DNA of 20,725 bases from Azonexus sp. (lineage in GTDB: Bacteria > Pseudomonadota > Gammaproteobacteria > Burkholderiales > Rhodocyclaceae): the NCBI GenBank assembly GCA_031285115.1, contig JAITWU010000112.1, positions 1-20,725 of the forward strand, read 5' to 3'. The first letter of the stretch is position 1. Every line of letters starts with the position of its first letter. The notes under the pieces were generated by a model, which worked only from the letters and a program-made list of their open reading frames with translations, was not told the DNA's origin and did not search any database. Position numbers and translations under genes: made by a program. Of this stretch, positions 1-6,845 are shown in pieces.

Positions 1-140
1 GTGCCATGGTCATAAATATCCCCTGTTTGAACGTGGATGGAGCAGCAGTATATACACGTTTATACATTCATGTGCTCTTCCCAAACGCTTCAGCGTGTAT
101 CAGGCATCCCCGTACTGCATTTAGGTTGACCCAGTGTTTT

Positions 141-158
141 ATGTATTGCACAATACAT
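141..158. promoter_or_regulatory. Palindromic operator-like site before the SprT-like gene
   Basis: ATGTATTG and CAATACAT form a perfect 8-bp inverted repeat with a 2-bp centre (CA), ending one base before the ATG at 160. No Shine-Dalgarno sequence is visible in front of that ATG. A TTGACC hexamer lies at 126-131, so a promoter could overlap the dyad and give a nearly leaderless message. The position suggests a repressor site, possibly autoregulatory. The binding protein is unknown, and the site does not match the KorA or KorB consensus as I remember them. The rest of 1-140 holds no recognisable gene. Confidence 0.5.
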
Positions 159-159
159 C

Positions 160-1050
160 ATGACTGACACGATTGCCTGCCCCCTGCCCTCTAACGCGGC
201 ATCGGCTGGACCAGGTGTGCCAACCCGGCAGACCTATCACGAGCTGCAATGGGCCTACGATCACTTCAACCGCGCGCTGTTTGAGGGACAGTTGCCGCCC
301 TGCCTGATTGCCTTGCAGCGCGAGAAAGCATCGTTCGGCTATTTCTCCTCCAAGCGTTTTGCGCACGCTGATGGGCAGATGACCGATGAGATTGCGCTCA
401 ATCCCGCCTATTTCGCGGTGGTGCCGCTGGTGGAGACCTTGCAGACGCTGGTGCACGTGATGTGCCATTTGTGGCAGCACCATCATGGCCAGCCGGGCCG
501 CGGGCGTTATCACAATGAACAATGGGCCGCCCAAATGGAGCGCATCGGCCTGATGCCGTCTTCGACCGGCAAGCCCGGCGGACGGCGCACGGGCGACCAC
601 ATGGCCGATTACGCGATCGATGGCGGACGGTTTTTGCAGGCTTGTGCGCAGTTGCTGACGGCGCAATTCACGCTCAGTTGGTACGACCGGTTTCCGGGGC
701 CGAGGATGGTGCGGATTGGGCAGGATAGTGCCGCCCAGGATTTACCCGCAGCGGTGGGCGGCGGCCCGGCGCCGGCCGGCCAGCACGCGGCCTTGGCGCA
801 GGCCGTGGTGACGACTGGGCAGACGGCGCAGGGCCTGCCGTCTCAATCGGGGATACAGCCCGCGAATCGCTCCAACCGCCTCAAATACCGTTGCGCCGGC
901 GCGTGCGGCGCGAATGTCTGGGGCAAGCCAGGTTTGGCGATTTTGTGCGCAACGTGCCATGCGCCGTTTGTGCCGCTTGTGCCGTTTACAGCCAAGGCAG
1001 GGATGGCGCCAGCGCTGGTGCCAGCGGATGAGTCACCGCCGCCGCCCTGA
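160..1050 (+). CDS. SprT-like domain protein, catalytic Glu replaced by Val
   Basis: 296 residues. Residues 25-165 follow the SprT/Spartan-like zinc metalloprotease fold common on ICEs and plasmids, including YHELQWAYDHFN at the front and a GxPGGRRTG stretch behind the active site. Family members carry HExxH plus a third His. Here the motif reads H99-V100-M101-C102-H103 with H118 as probable third ligand, so the zinc ligands are kept but the catalytic Glu is Val (codon GTG). A C-terminal zinc ribbon is visible: C245, C249, C263, C266. The Pro/Ala-rich linker 190-235 and tail look disordered. Known SprT-like proteins act on DNA-protein complexes or bind DNA; loss of Glu predicts a binding-only pseudo-enzyme. 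The start is the first ATG after the palindromic operator. The DUF3108 gene follows 28 bases later, so co-transcription is likely. Confidence 0.85.
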   Translation: MTDTIACPLPSNAASAGPGVPTRQTYHELQWAYDHFNRALFEGQLPPCLIALQREKASFGYFSSKRFAHADGQMTDEIALNPAYFAVVPLVETLQTLVHVMCHLWQHHHGQPGRGRYHNEQWAAQMERIGLMPSSTGKPGGRRTGDHMADYAIDGGRFLQACAQLLTAQFTLSWYDRFPGPRMVRIGQDSAAQDLPAAVGGGPAPAGQHAALAQAVVTTGQTAQGLPSQSGIQPANRSNRLKYRCAGACGANVWGKPGLAILCATCHAPFVPLVPFTAKAGMAPALVPADESPPPP

Positions 1051-1078
1051 TTGCCCGGCACACCAATGAGCCCCGCCG

Positions 1079-2293
1079 ATGCAAAACACTCTTGCTGTAT
1101 CTCCTGCGATGGGCTTGGGTGTGCGAAAGCGGTTTACCGGTACGCAGCGGTTTTTAGATCACTTCGAGCGCTTGAGGCGCTTCGCATCGGTCCGGTTGCG
1201 GCCCCGCGCTGCGGCGCGGCTTTCGCTGGCGCTGTTCACGCTGATCTCGGTTGCGGCACATGTGCTGGTACTGCTGGCGCTGTCGTCACTGTCGCACGAG
1301 ATGCGCACTGTGCCGGTTACCGGCGGTGCGCAAGTGATTCGGGCGCATCTGGTCTCCGTGTTGGTACAGCCGCAATCCGCGGCTGCTGATGCCGGTACGG
1401 ATGCAAATAGGACAAACGCTGCACCCGCCCACGGGGAGCCGCAGCCAGCCAAGCCGGCCGCCTCGCCTGCAAAGCTGCCTGCGCAGAATCGCCCGAAACC
1501 TTCGGCTGTGCATGCGGATGATCCGGCCAGCGTGACATCCCAGCAGCCCAACGGGGATCGCATGGACGCACAAAAGGCGCATCAGGCGAGCCCACAGGCA
1601 ACGCAACAACAGACCGTTCAAGTCAGTTCAGTCCCCTCGATTGCGTCTGCACACGAACCCGCATCCGCTACGCCCGGTGCACCGGGGGCCATCGCGCCCC
1701 TGCGATTGCCGCGTGCGGCCACCCTCGCCTACCAGGCAACCGCTGTGCAAGAGGGGCGTTTGACGCCGATGGTCAGTAGGCTCGATTGGAACCACGATGA
1801 TGATTCCTTCAATTTGCGCTGGACGCTTTCCAGCCCGGCCACGGGCGAATGCAGCCGGTTCACGGCAGGTCAGGTCTTCATCGGGAACCTGACCCTCGCC
1901 TCGGATCGCGCCGCAGGTGCTGCGATGCCGGCGTGCACGCAAGTACCGATGAGCGCCCTGATCGAGCTGGGCGCCATGATCGCGGGAGATCCGTCACGTT
2001 ATCCGGTGGGCAGCACGGTTTGGGCGCGCGTGATGTATGACGATGGGCAGCCTGCACGCGCAGCTGCCTTTGTCATTGTGGACAACGATGACTTTGCCGC
2101 CGGTGGGCAATACGCTGGCACTCCCCTGCCAGCATTGCACTTGGTGCACGTTCCCGCAGGCAACAGCAATGCGCGCGTCGAAGTGTGGCTGGGCCCGTCA
2201 TTCGACTACCTGCCGGTGCGCCTGTTGATTCTCCAGCCCGGTGGGCCGCAGCTGGATATGACGCTGCAAGGCGCGGTTGAACGGAAGCAGTGA
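1079..2293 (+). CDS. Membrane-anchored DUF3108-family protein
   Basis: 404 residues. A basic N-terminus (about 12-48) precedes a single transmembrane helix near 49-71, then a long Ala/Pro/Gln-rich spacer (about 95-195), so the layout is TonB-like: cytoplasmic tail, inner-membrane anchor, periplasmic spacer. The C-terminal domain (about 205-404) resembles DUF3108: YQATAVQEGRL start, a CSRF...G stretch, DPSRYPVGSTVW, and the ending FDYLPVRLLILQPGG. DUF3108 proteins are predicted cell-envelope proteins of unknown function. No clear Shine-Dalgarno is seen before the ATG; the gene starts 28 bases after the SprT-like gene and is probably translated from the same message. The start could be slightly different. 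Confidence 0.75.
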   Translation: MQNTLAVSPAMGLGVRKRFTGTQRFLDHFERLRRFASVRLRPRAAARLSLALFTLISVAAHVLVLLALSSLSHEMRTVPVTGGAQVIRAHLVSVLVQPQSAAADAGTDANRTNAAPAHGEPQPAKPAASPAKLPAQNRPKPSAVHADDPASVTSQQPNGDRMDAQKAHQASPQATQQQTVQVSSVPSIASAHEPASATPGAPGAIAPLRLPRAATLAYQATAVQEGRLTPMVSRLDWNHDDDSFNLRWTLSSPATGECSRFTAGQVFIGNLTLASDRAAGAAMPACTQVPMSALIELGAMIAGDPSRYPVGSTVWARVMYDDGQPARAAAFVIVDNDDFAAGGQYAGTPLPALHLVHVPAGNSNARVEVWLGPSFDYLPVRLLILQPGGPQLDMTLQGAVERKQ

Positions 2294-2308
2294 GTCAGAT
2301 GATGTGGG

Positions 2309-2368
2309 GTTCTGGTAAACGCCCTTGTGCCAGAACACATTCAGGCCCAAACGGCAGGCGCTACGCCT
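2309..2368 (+). other. Two small hairpins in the DUF5131 gene leader
   Basis: GTTCTGG at 2309-2315 pairs with CCAGAAC at 2330-2336 (7 bp, 14-nt loop), and AGGCG at 2356-2360 pairs with CGCCT at 2364-2368, just before the ribosome binding site CAGGAG. Neither is followed by a T-tract, so a terminator is unlikely. They may be a weak attenuator or of no consequence. Confidence 0.3.
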
Positions 2369-2387
2369 CAATGACACAGGAGAGCAT

Positions 2388-3134
2388 ATGGCAACGCAAT
2401 CGACGATCGAGTGGACCGAGCAGACATGGAATCCGAGCACGGGATGCACCAAGATTTCACCCGGCTGCAAGCATTGCTATGCCGAAGTCATGGCGCGGCG
2501 GCTGCACGCGATGGGTGCACCCGGCTATGAAAACAAATTCAATCTCACTGTGCATGAAAGCCGGCTTGATCAGCCGGCGTTGCGCAAGAAGCCGGCCACG
2601 TATTTCGTCAACAGCATGAGCGATTTGTTTCACGAAGCTGTGCCGGACAAGTTTCTCGACCGGGTGTTTTCGATCGTGGAGGCCACGCCGCAGCACACCT
2701 ATCAAATCCTTACCAAGCGTGCAGAACGCCTGCCCGAGTATTTCGCTCGGCGGACGTGCCCAGCGAACGTGTGGCTGGGCGTATCGGTTGAAGACAGGAA
2801 ATATGGCGTGCCGCGCATTGACTACTTACGCAAGGTGGACGCGCACATTCGCTTCCTCTCGATCGAGCCGTTGCTGACTGATTTGGGACGTATCGACTTA
2901 CGCGATATTCACTGGGTGATCGTTGGTGGCGAATCAGGCCACAAAGCCAGGCCGATGCGAGAGCAATGGGTTGACAACGTACAGGCACAGGCCGAGGCTG
3001 CTGGCGCCGCGTTCTTCTTCAAACAATGGGGTGGCTGGGGCGCTGATGGCGTCAAGCGCCACAAAAAAGCCAATGGACGTGTCTTTCGTGGCCGCACTTG
3101 GGATGCCTATCCGTTGGTGGCAACACATCCATAG
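2388..3134 (+). CDS. DUF5131 (phage Gp37/Gp68) family protein
   Basis: 248 residues from the ATG at 2388, chosen because CAGGAG sits 9-14 bases upstream; an upstream ATG at 2325 in the same frame has no such site. The N-terminus has the family signature: STIEWTEQTWNPSTGC, then a three-cysteine cluster C-x6-C-x2-C (GCTKISPGCKHCYAE), followed by FVNSMSDLFHEAVP, QILTKRAERL, NVWLGVSVE and IHWVIVGGESG with a FFFKQWGGW end. The three-Cys arrangement recalls radical-SAM-like iron-sulfur binding, but the activity is not established. Family members often sit beside a three-Cys-motif partner protein (TcmP) on phages and defence-linked islands; none is visible here. The gene converges on the 2-TM gene downstream. 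Confidence 0.85.
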   Translation: MATQSTIEWTEQTWNPSTGCTKISPGCKHCYAEVMARRLHAMGAPGYENKFNLTVHESRLDQPALRKKPATYFVNSMSDLFHEAVPDKFLDRVFSIVEATPQHTYQILTKRAERLPEYFARRTCPANVWLGVSVEDRKYGVPRIDYLRKVDAHIRFLSIEPLLTDLGRIDLRDIHWVIVGGESGHKARPMREQWVDNVQAQAEAAGAAFFFKQWGGWGADGVKRHKKANGRVFRGRTWDAYPLVATHP

Positions 3135-3186
3135 TATTGAATTTCACCGTATTCTTCCCACGTTTGGAAAAACTGTTCACGGATAT

Positions 3187-3681
3187 TTATAGGGATACGA
3201 TTTTTCTTATAATAAAAATAACAAACATTACGGCAAACATGGAACCGGTGATTCCAATCAGAATTGGAACGATAACTTCTCCACGTTCCCCATTGTTCAT
3301 TTCGGCCCATGTCTTGGATTTAATTGAAGCTAAGCGAGCTGTTTCTTGCCTTTCACGAGAGACTTCGCGAGCCGATGGAGTTTCAAGCGTTTTGTCTCCA
3401 GTTATAGTCCTGGCTGTTTCAGTGACAATAACCTCGTTAACCCGACTGCGTAAGTCATTTAGTTCTGAGTTCTTAGGGTTCGGCGTCTTTTTCAATGAGG
3501 CCACGACAACTGCTTTTGCTTCAGGGCTTGTTGCCGCAAGCGAAACAATTTCTTGCACATCTTTCGGTTCTGCTGGCAGATAATAATACGATATCAAAAA
3601 AGATACGCTCAAGGACAGACAAAACGCCCAGAGCAAAAATGACAGTGCTCCATTACCTTGTTGTCTATTTGCGGATAACAT
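3187..3681 (-). CDS. Small protein with two transmembrane helices, unknown function
   Basis: 164 residues, not recognised. One hydrophobic helix lies near residues 13-33 and a second near 138-160, with a charged, helix-prone central segment (about 35-135) rich in Glu, Arg and Thr. The arrangement suggests a soluble domain held between two membrane anchors. The start ATG at 3681 is supported by AGGAGTG about 5 bases upstream on the minus strand. Base composition is clearly more AT-rich than the methyltransferase genes upstream, which fits separate acquisition. It is last in the minus-strand run and converges on the DUF5131 gene 52 bases away, with no clear terminator between. Confidence 0.65.
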   Translation of the reverse strand: MLSANRQQGNGALSFLLWAFCLSLSVSFLISYYYLPAEPKDVQEIVSLAATSPEAKAVVVASLKKTPNPKNSELNDLRSRVNEVIVTETARTITGDKTLETPSAREVSRERQETARLASIKSKTWAEMNNGERGEVIVPILIGITGSMFAVMFVIFIIRKIVSL

Positions 3682-3727
3682 ATTTCACTCCTTTTGAATC
3701 TAATGGGGTTGATTGAATTGGCGTGCA

Positions 3728-3853
3728 TTACTTTGGTATGCTCGACTTGACGGGCCTGCAACTTGGCTGCGGCTTCGGCTTGCTGTCATGCTGGCGGGCC
3801 AGGTCCTGTTCTTCCGTACTGACGCGTAGGTAGATGCGTGCTATTTTGATCAA
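3728..3853 (-). pseudogene. Remnant of a serine recombinase (resolvase) N-terminus
   Basis: The minus strand here encodes IKIARIYLRVSTEEQDLARQ, the start of a resolvase/invertase-type serine recombinase, including the catalytic serine in the RVST motif and the conserved Gln after it. After DLARQ the similarity ends; about 20 unrelated residues follow and then a TAA at 3728-3730. A TTG at 3853 preceded by AAGG could once have been the start, and an in-frame stop lies just upstream. This is a 5' gene fragment left by an old mobile element in the 190-bp gap between two membrane-protein genes. It cannot make a functional recombinase. Confidence 0.6.
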
Positions 3854-3872
3854 TTGCCTTGCTTTAACCGCC

Positions 3873-4556
3873 TTAGCTTATGAATTTTATCTTCTGAGGC
3901 GATCCTGAATCAATAAGGGAAACGCCCCCGATAACTGCTGTGTTGCTGTGCTGCCGCAACATCCGGGCGACTGCTTCGTCGTAGTCCCTGAACCTAAAAC
4001 ATCCACATATTATGAGTTTGGATAGGCCCAACAAAAACAACAGGATAAACTCCACTCGCAGGAAAAAAAACACGGCCGACGTGATCGTGGCCGGTTCGGT
4101 CACCCCGGGTACTATTTCGGTAATCGGCTTTAGGCAAACAAGCACCAGCCCTGCTGCCACGCCGAAGAGCGCCACCGACACCGCGAGAAGCTGTTTTAAA
4201 ACAAAAATCAGACCGAAGTGACACATGCTGAGAAACTGCGCAAGCACAAGGCGACCGTCTCGGAGGGCGCTGCGTTGCATGGCCGCATACTGGGAATCGG
4301 ACACCGCGCCAACCTTAATGCCGTTAATGAAAATGTTCCACATAGTCGGCCGATCGGCCTCCATGCGAGTGGTTAGGCGCTTTTCATACCTGCTAACCCA
4401 ATAATTAAAGCCGAAGGTAAAGACAGCTGTCAGCACCATTGTGGGTAACAGGCGGGGTGGATCGCTAAAGATGATGCCGAAAAAGAACATGAACCCAAAG
4501 CATGAAAGTGTTGGTACCAGCATGCCTGACGCCCACCGCTTAAAATTTTCTTTCAT
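3873..4556 (-). CDS. Predicted inner-membrane protein, four TM helices
   Basis: 227 residues from the ATG at 4556, supported by AAGGAG about 8 bases upstream; an in-frame start at 4631 lacks such a site. Hydrophobic helices are predicted near 11-31, 35-54, 118-142 and 159-184. A soluble segment (about 57-112) contains MWNIFINGIKVGAVSD and a following DGRLVLAQ stretch; I have a loose memory of similar segments in other ICE membrane proteins but could not test it. The C-terminal 40 residues are soluble. Function unknown. It lies 74 bases after the overlapping methyltransferase ORFs on the same strand and may be read from the same transcript or its own promoter. Confidence 0.6.
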   Translation of the reverse strand: MKENFKRWASGMLVPTLSCFGFMFFFGIIFSDPPRLLPTMVLTAVFTFGFNYWVSRYEKRLTTRMEADRPTMWNIFINGIKVGAVSDSQYAAMQRSALRDGRLVLAQFLSMCHFGLIFVLKQLLAVSVALFGVAAGLVLVCLKPITEIVPGVTEPATITSAVFFFLRVEFILLFLLGLSKLIICGCFRFRDYDEAVARMLRQHSNTAVIGGVSLIDSGSPQKIKFIS

Positions 4557-4630
4557 AGTTCGTTTCTCCTTTATGCATTGAGAGAACCTACAGGTAGCCG
4601 GATGAAAAGTCGTACTGCGATAGCGCCGCA

Positions 4631-5554
4631 TTACGCTGCCTCTCTCTCAGGCTCGCGCCCGTCGCACAAGCTCGACAGCCGCTGTTGCAGCGCTCGCCGC
4701 CACGACGCCGTTTCCAACGCACCGCAAGCGCGCGGCTCGGCTATCACCCATGTCGAAGGCCAGCCCATCAACCAACTGTCGAAAATCGGGTTTAAGAGAC
4801 GGCGCGAGTTCGGGTCGCTTGGCAAGGATTTCGCCCCATCGCGGGTCGGCGGGGCCAGGGGCAAAGAGAAACGGTACGCCACGAAATTCGCAAGCTGGTC
4901 CAGGTGCTTGCGCCCCGTGTCGTTCGACGTGATGTGACCCGTCGAGTTCGCGCCCTTCGCATCCCGCGCCGCTGGCTTCGGCCACAGCACCGCGTCGCAC
5001 GACAGATTTCCCCCCTGCGTCGATTTCAGATCGGCCCCAGGACGACGGCCATCGTGGGCGTTCGGCGTGCTCCATTGCGCCGCCTGTCCCGCCAGAATCG
5101 GATCGCCCCTGCCGCCGCGGCAATTCGGCCCACCCTTCTCGCCATCCGTCGCGCGCGGTGTCGCCCACGCCGTCGCCTGCCCCGTCAGCGTCGCTCGCTC
5201 GGCCCCCGGCTGGCCCCGGTCGCGCGTGTACTGGTTGCCCGATGCATTCGACACGCTCGGCGTCATCCAGAACCGCGTCTGCGATTCCAACCCCACCGTC
5301 CGCTTGCCGTTCGCCGTCATCCCCTTGGCCGCCACGACTTCCGGCGGCACGCTGCGCCCGCCGTTCGGCACATTCGGCGTCAACCACATCTCGCCGCCAG
5401 GCCAGGCAGAACCACCGCTCGCGCTCATGACTGGCGCCCACAGCGGACGCCGAAACATGCAGCCACTCCGCATCCCACCCGCTGTCGGCCAGTTCTCCCA
5501 TGATGCGGGCGGCTGCTCTTTCCAATACCGCGCTATCCGTTCCACATGGATCAT
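4631..5554 (-). CDS. Second ORF within the methyltransferase gene, conserved-looking in an alternative frame
   Basis: 307 residues if started at the ATG at 5554, which has AGGA about 6 bases upstream on the minus strand. It uses the same strand as the C5 methyltransferase but a different frame, lies inside it, and runs 16 bases past its stop. The product has a repeated W-x-T-P-x-x-x-D/N-G pattern (MWLTPNVPNGG, FWMTPSVSNASG, WATPRATDGEKGG, WSTPNAHDGR), a front segment WENWPTAGGMRSG, and a tail LNPIFDSWLMGWPSTWV. These are hallmarks of phage and prophage proteins annotated near DNA methylases (from memory). Each TP repeat corresponds to a D-A/D-T repeat in the methyltransferase frame because both read the same GACGCC-like bases. 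The frame is also open upstream to an ATG at 6028, but that part looks like a shadow. Role unknown. Confidence 0.6.
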   Translation of the reverse strand: MIHVERIARYWKEQPPASWENWPTAGGMRSGCMFRRPLWAPVMSASGGSAWPGGEMWLTPNVPNGGRSVPPEVVAAKGMTANGKRTVGLESQTRFWMTPSVSNASGNQYTRDRGQPGAERATLTGQATAWATPRATDGEKGGPNCRGGRGDPILAGQAAQWSTPNAHDGRRPGADLKSTQGGNLSCDAVLWPKPAARDAKGANSTGHITSNDTGRKHLDQLANFVAYRFSLPLAPPTRDGAKSLPSDPNSRRLLNPIFDSWLMGWPSTWVIAEPRACGALETASWRRALQQRLSSLCDGREPEREAA

Positions 5555-6026
5555 CGCGTCCTGGTCTGTAGCGTTCGCCGGTAATGCTGGCGGCGGCAGC
5601 TTGATCCACAGCGGTGGCGGTGGCAGAAGTGATGGCTGAGACGTTCTCCAGAAAGAGGCACCACGCACCGCAATCGCGGGCGATATCGAGGATGCGGAAG
5701 AACAGTCCGGAGCGCTCGCCATCAAGCCCAGCGCGGCGGCCCGCGATGCTGATGTCCTGGCACGGGAATCCTGCAACGACGCAATCCACCACGCCGCGAA
5801 ATCTGGCTGCTGGCAGTTCGGTGAAATCGCCGAACCAGACAGGCGCTGCATCCAGGGAGCCTTCCGCCATGCGCGCCTCCAGAACCGCGACGGGATATGC
5901 TTCCCGTTCTGCGTACAAGACGCAGCGGCTGTCGATACCCAGGTATCGAAGTCCAGCAGCAAATCCCTCGCCGAGCATCCCAACGCCTGCGCAAAGCTCG
6001 ATCGTATTGAGTGCGGAACGATCCAC
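4647..6026 (-). CDS. DNA (cytosine-5)-methyltransferase, phage type
   Basis: 459 residues. It transfers a methyl group from S-adenosylmethionine to C5 of cytosine in DNA. Motif I is IELCAGVGMLGEGF (9-22), motif IV GFPCQDIS with catalytic C89, motif VI ENV at 127-129, motif VIII ERERWF at 201-206, and motif X VGNGVV at 437-442. Between VIII and X is a long low-complexity Gly/Arg/Asp/Ala-rich variable region (about 212-375) where a target-recognition domain would lie; the same bases carry another ORF. The stretch 130-165 after ENV is longer than usual. Start is a GTG at 6026 just after AGAGGAGT; it nearly overlaps the TGA of the preceding methyltransferase, so translation is probably coupled. 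An ATG at 6028 would read the other frame. No restriction endonuclease is adjacent, so it may be an orphan protective methylase. Confidence 0.9.
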   Translation of the reverse strand: MDRSALNTIELCAGVGMLGEGFAAGLRYLGIDSRCVLYAEREAYPVAVLEARMAEGSLDAAPVWFGDFTELPAARFRGVVDCVVAGFPCQDISIAGRRAGLDGERSGLFFRILDIARDCGAWCLFLENVSAITSATATAVDQAAAASITGERYRPGRDDPCGTDSAVLERAAARIMGELADSGWDAEWLHVSASAVGASHERERWFCLAWRRDVVDAECAERRAQRAAGSRGGQGDDGERQADGGVGIADAVLDDAERVECIGQPVHARPGPAGGRASDADGAGDGVGDTARDGWREGWAELPRRQGRSDSGGTGGAMEHAERPRWPSSWGRSEIDAGGKSVVRRGAVAEASGAGCEGRELDGSHHVERHGAQAPGPACEFRGVPFLFAPGPADPRWGEILAKRPELAPSLKPDFRQLVDGLAFDMGDSRAARLRCVGNGVVAASAATAAVELVRRARA

Positions 6027-6027
6027 A

Positions 6028-6534
6028 TCAGGACTCCTCTTTAATGAAACACAACCAATGCGTCCCCTGGCGCTTTCCTGACTTGTGACCGAACAGCGGC
6101 TGATGCGGCGTCAGAGTAAGTATTTCTTTGACTCTTATCTGTGTTTCAGACCACTTGAACACCAACACGCCATATTCGGCCAGGACACGGAAGCACTCGG
6201 CAAACCCTTGCCGCAGATCTGCGCGCCAGTCAGGCCCTAGCTTCCCGTATTTGGAGGCAAGCCAACTACGCGGCCCAGCTTGAACAAGGTGTGGCGGATC
6301 GAACAACACAAGCTTGTATGTGCCATCCGCATACGGAAGTGCGCGAAAATCCAGCAACACATCTGGCTCTATGCGTAGCGTGCGCACTCCTGATTTGTTT
6401 CCTTTTGACCTGTCAGTGACGGTCAAAACATCACGCCGCAGGTCGCCGAATACGGCGCGCGGATCAGCCTTGTCGAACCACATCATTCGACTGCCGCAGC
6501 AAGGATCGAGGACGGTATTGGCTGAATCAAACAT
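6028..6534 (-). CDS. Small SAM-dependent methyltransferase, phage type
   Basis: 168 residues from the ATG at 6534; AGGAGG lies about 7 bases upstream. A GTG one codon earlier is possible. The N-terminus VLDPCCGSRMMWFD is a SAM-binding motif I of the type seen in amino-methyltransferases, and LFDPPHL (about residue 79) is a D-P-P-Y/H-like catalytic motif. The rest (RADLRQGFAECFRVL, GVLVFKWSET) matches the later strands of a class I methyltransferase fold. Such proteins on phages and ICEs are predicted DNA adenine-N6 or cytosine-N4 methyltransferases; the target is unknown. The gene sits between the 3-TM gene (4-base gap) and the C5 methyltransferase (near overlap), so the three are translated from one message. 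Confidence 0.75.
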   Translation of the reverse strand: MFDSANTVLDPCCGSRMMWFDKADPRAVFGDLRRDVLTVTDRSKGNKSGVRTLRIEPDVLLDFRALPYADGTYKLVLFDPPHLVQAGPRSWLASKYGKLGPDWRADLRQGFAECFRVLAEYGVLVFKWSETQIRVKEILTLTPHQPLFGHKSGKRQGTHWLCFIKEES

Positions 6535-6538
6535 CACG

Positions 6539-6823
6539 TTACCCTCCTGCGCCTGTTTTTAACCTTGAGACAGAAAATGTCGACGATCTCCTCACCGCTG
6601 TCGGTGTAAACCAGCGCCACACACCAATCAGACTGGTGATGCTGAAGCCCACTTGCTGAAGCAGCAGGCCGGGAGCGCCAATTAGGATGGAATAAGCGAT
6701 CCAGGCGGCGTTGGAGAACAAATATGCGACAAAGCCCCACCGCGAAAACCGGCAGTTGGTCGCCACCAGCAGCGCCCCTAGCAACCCGAAGGCGCAGCCA
6801 AACCATTGCAGCAGGCTGTTCAT
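6539..6823 (-). CDS. Small 3-TM membrane protein, SemiSWEET/PnuC-like layout
   Basis: 94 residues from the ATG at 6823 (internal to a longer open frame); GGAG lies about 9 bases upstream. Three hydrophobic helices fill residues 1-70: LLQWFGCAFGLLGALLVA, GFVAYLFSNAAWIAYSI, and LLQQVGFSITSLIGVWRW. The three-helix unit, with Trp and Tyr in helix 2, resembles half-transporters of the SemiSWEET or PnuC type in architecture. No PQ-loop motif is clearly seen, so transport is only a guess. The C-terminal 20 residues are basic and soluble. It lies between the transglycosylase fusion gene and the methyltransferase in the minus-strand operon. Confidence 0.6.
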   Translation of the reverse strand: MNSLLQWFGCAFGLLGALLVATNCRFSRWGFVAYLFSNAAWIAYSILIGAPGLLLQQVGFSITSLIGVWRWFTPTAVRRSSTFSVSRLKTGAGG

Positions 6824-6845
6824 ATCGCTTATCTCCGTTTCCTGC

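Noticed and set aside
139..666. 175-codon minus-strand ORF opposite the SprT-like gene
   Set aside because: Lies antisense to a gene with clear domain motifs; composition is that of a shadow frame.
4904..5639. Long plus-strand ORFs (about 190-200 codons) opposite the C5 methyltransferase
   Set aside because: Arg/Pro/Ala-rich, no motif, no ribosome site; expected by-product of GC-rich coding DNA.
5555..6028. First 158 codons of the second frame, from the ATG at 6028
   Set aside because: This part shows no conserved-looking motif and covers the strictly conserved methyltransferase motifs I-VI; only the part from 5554 onward looks real.
4647..6534. Complete restriction-modification system
   Set aside because: Two methyltransferases are present but no endonuclease gene or nuclease motif is found nearby; they are better viewed as orphan or protective methylases.
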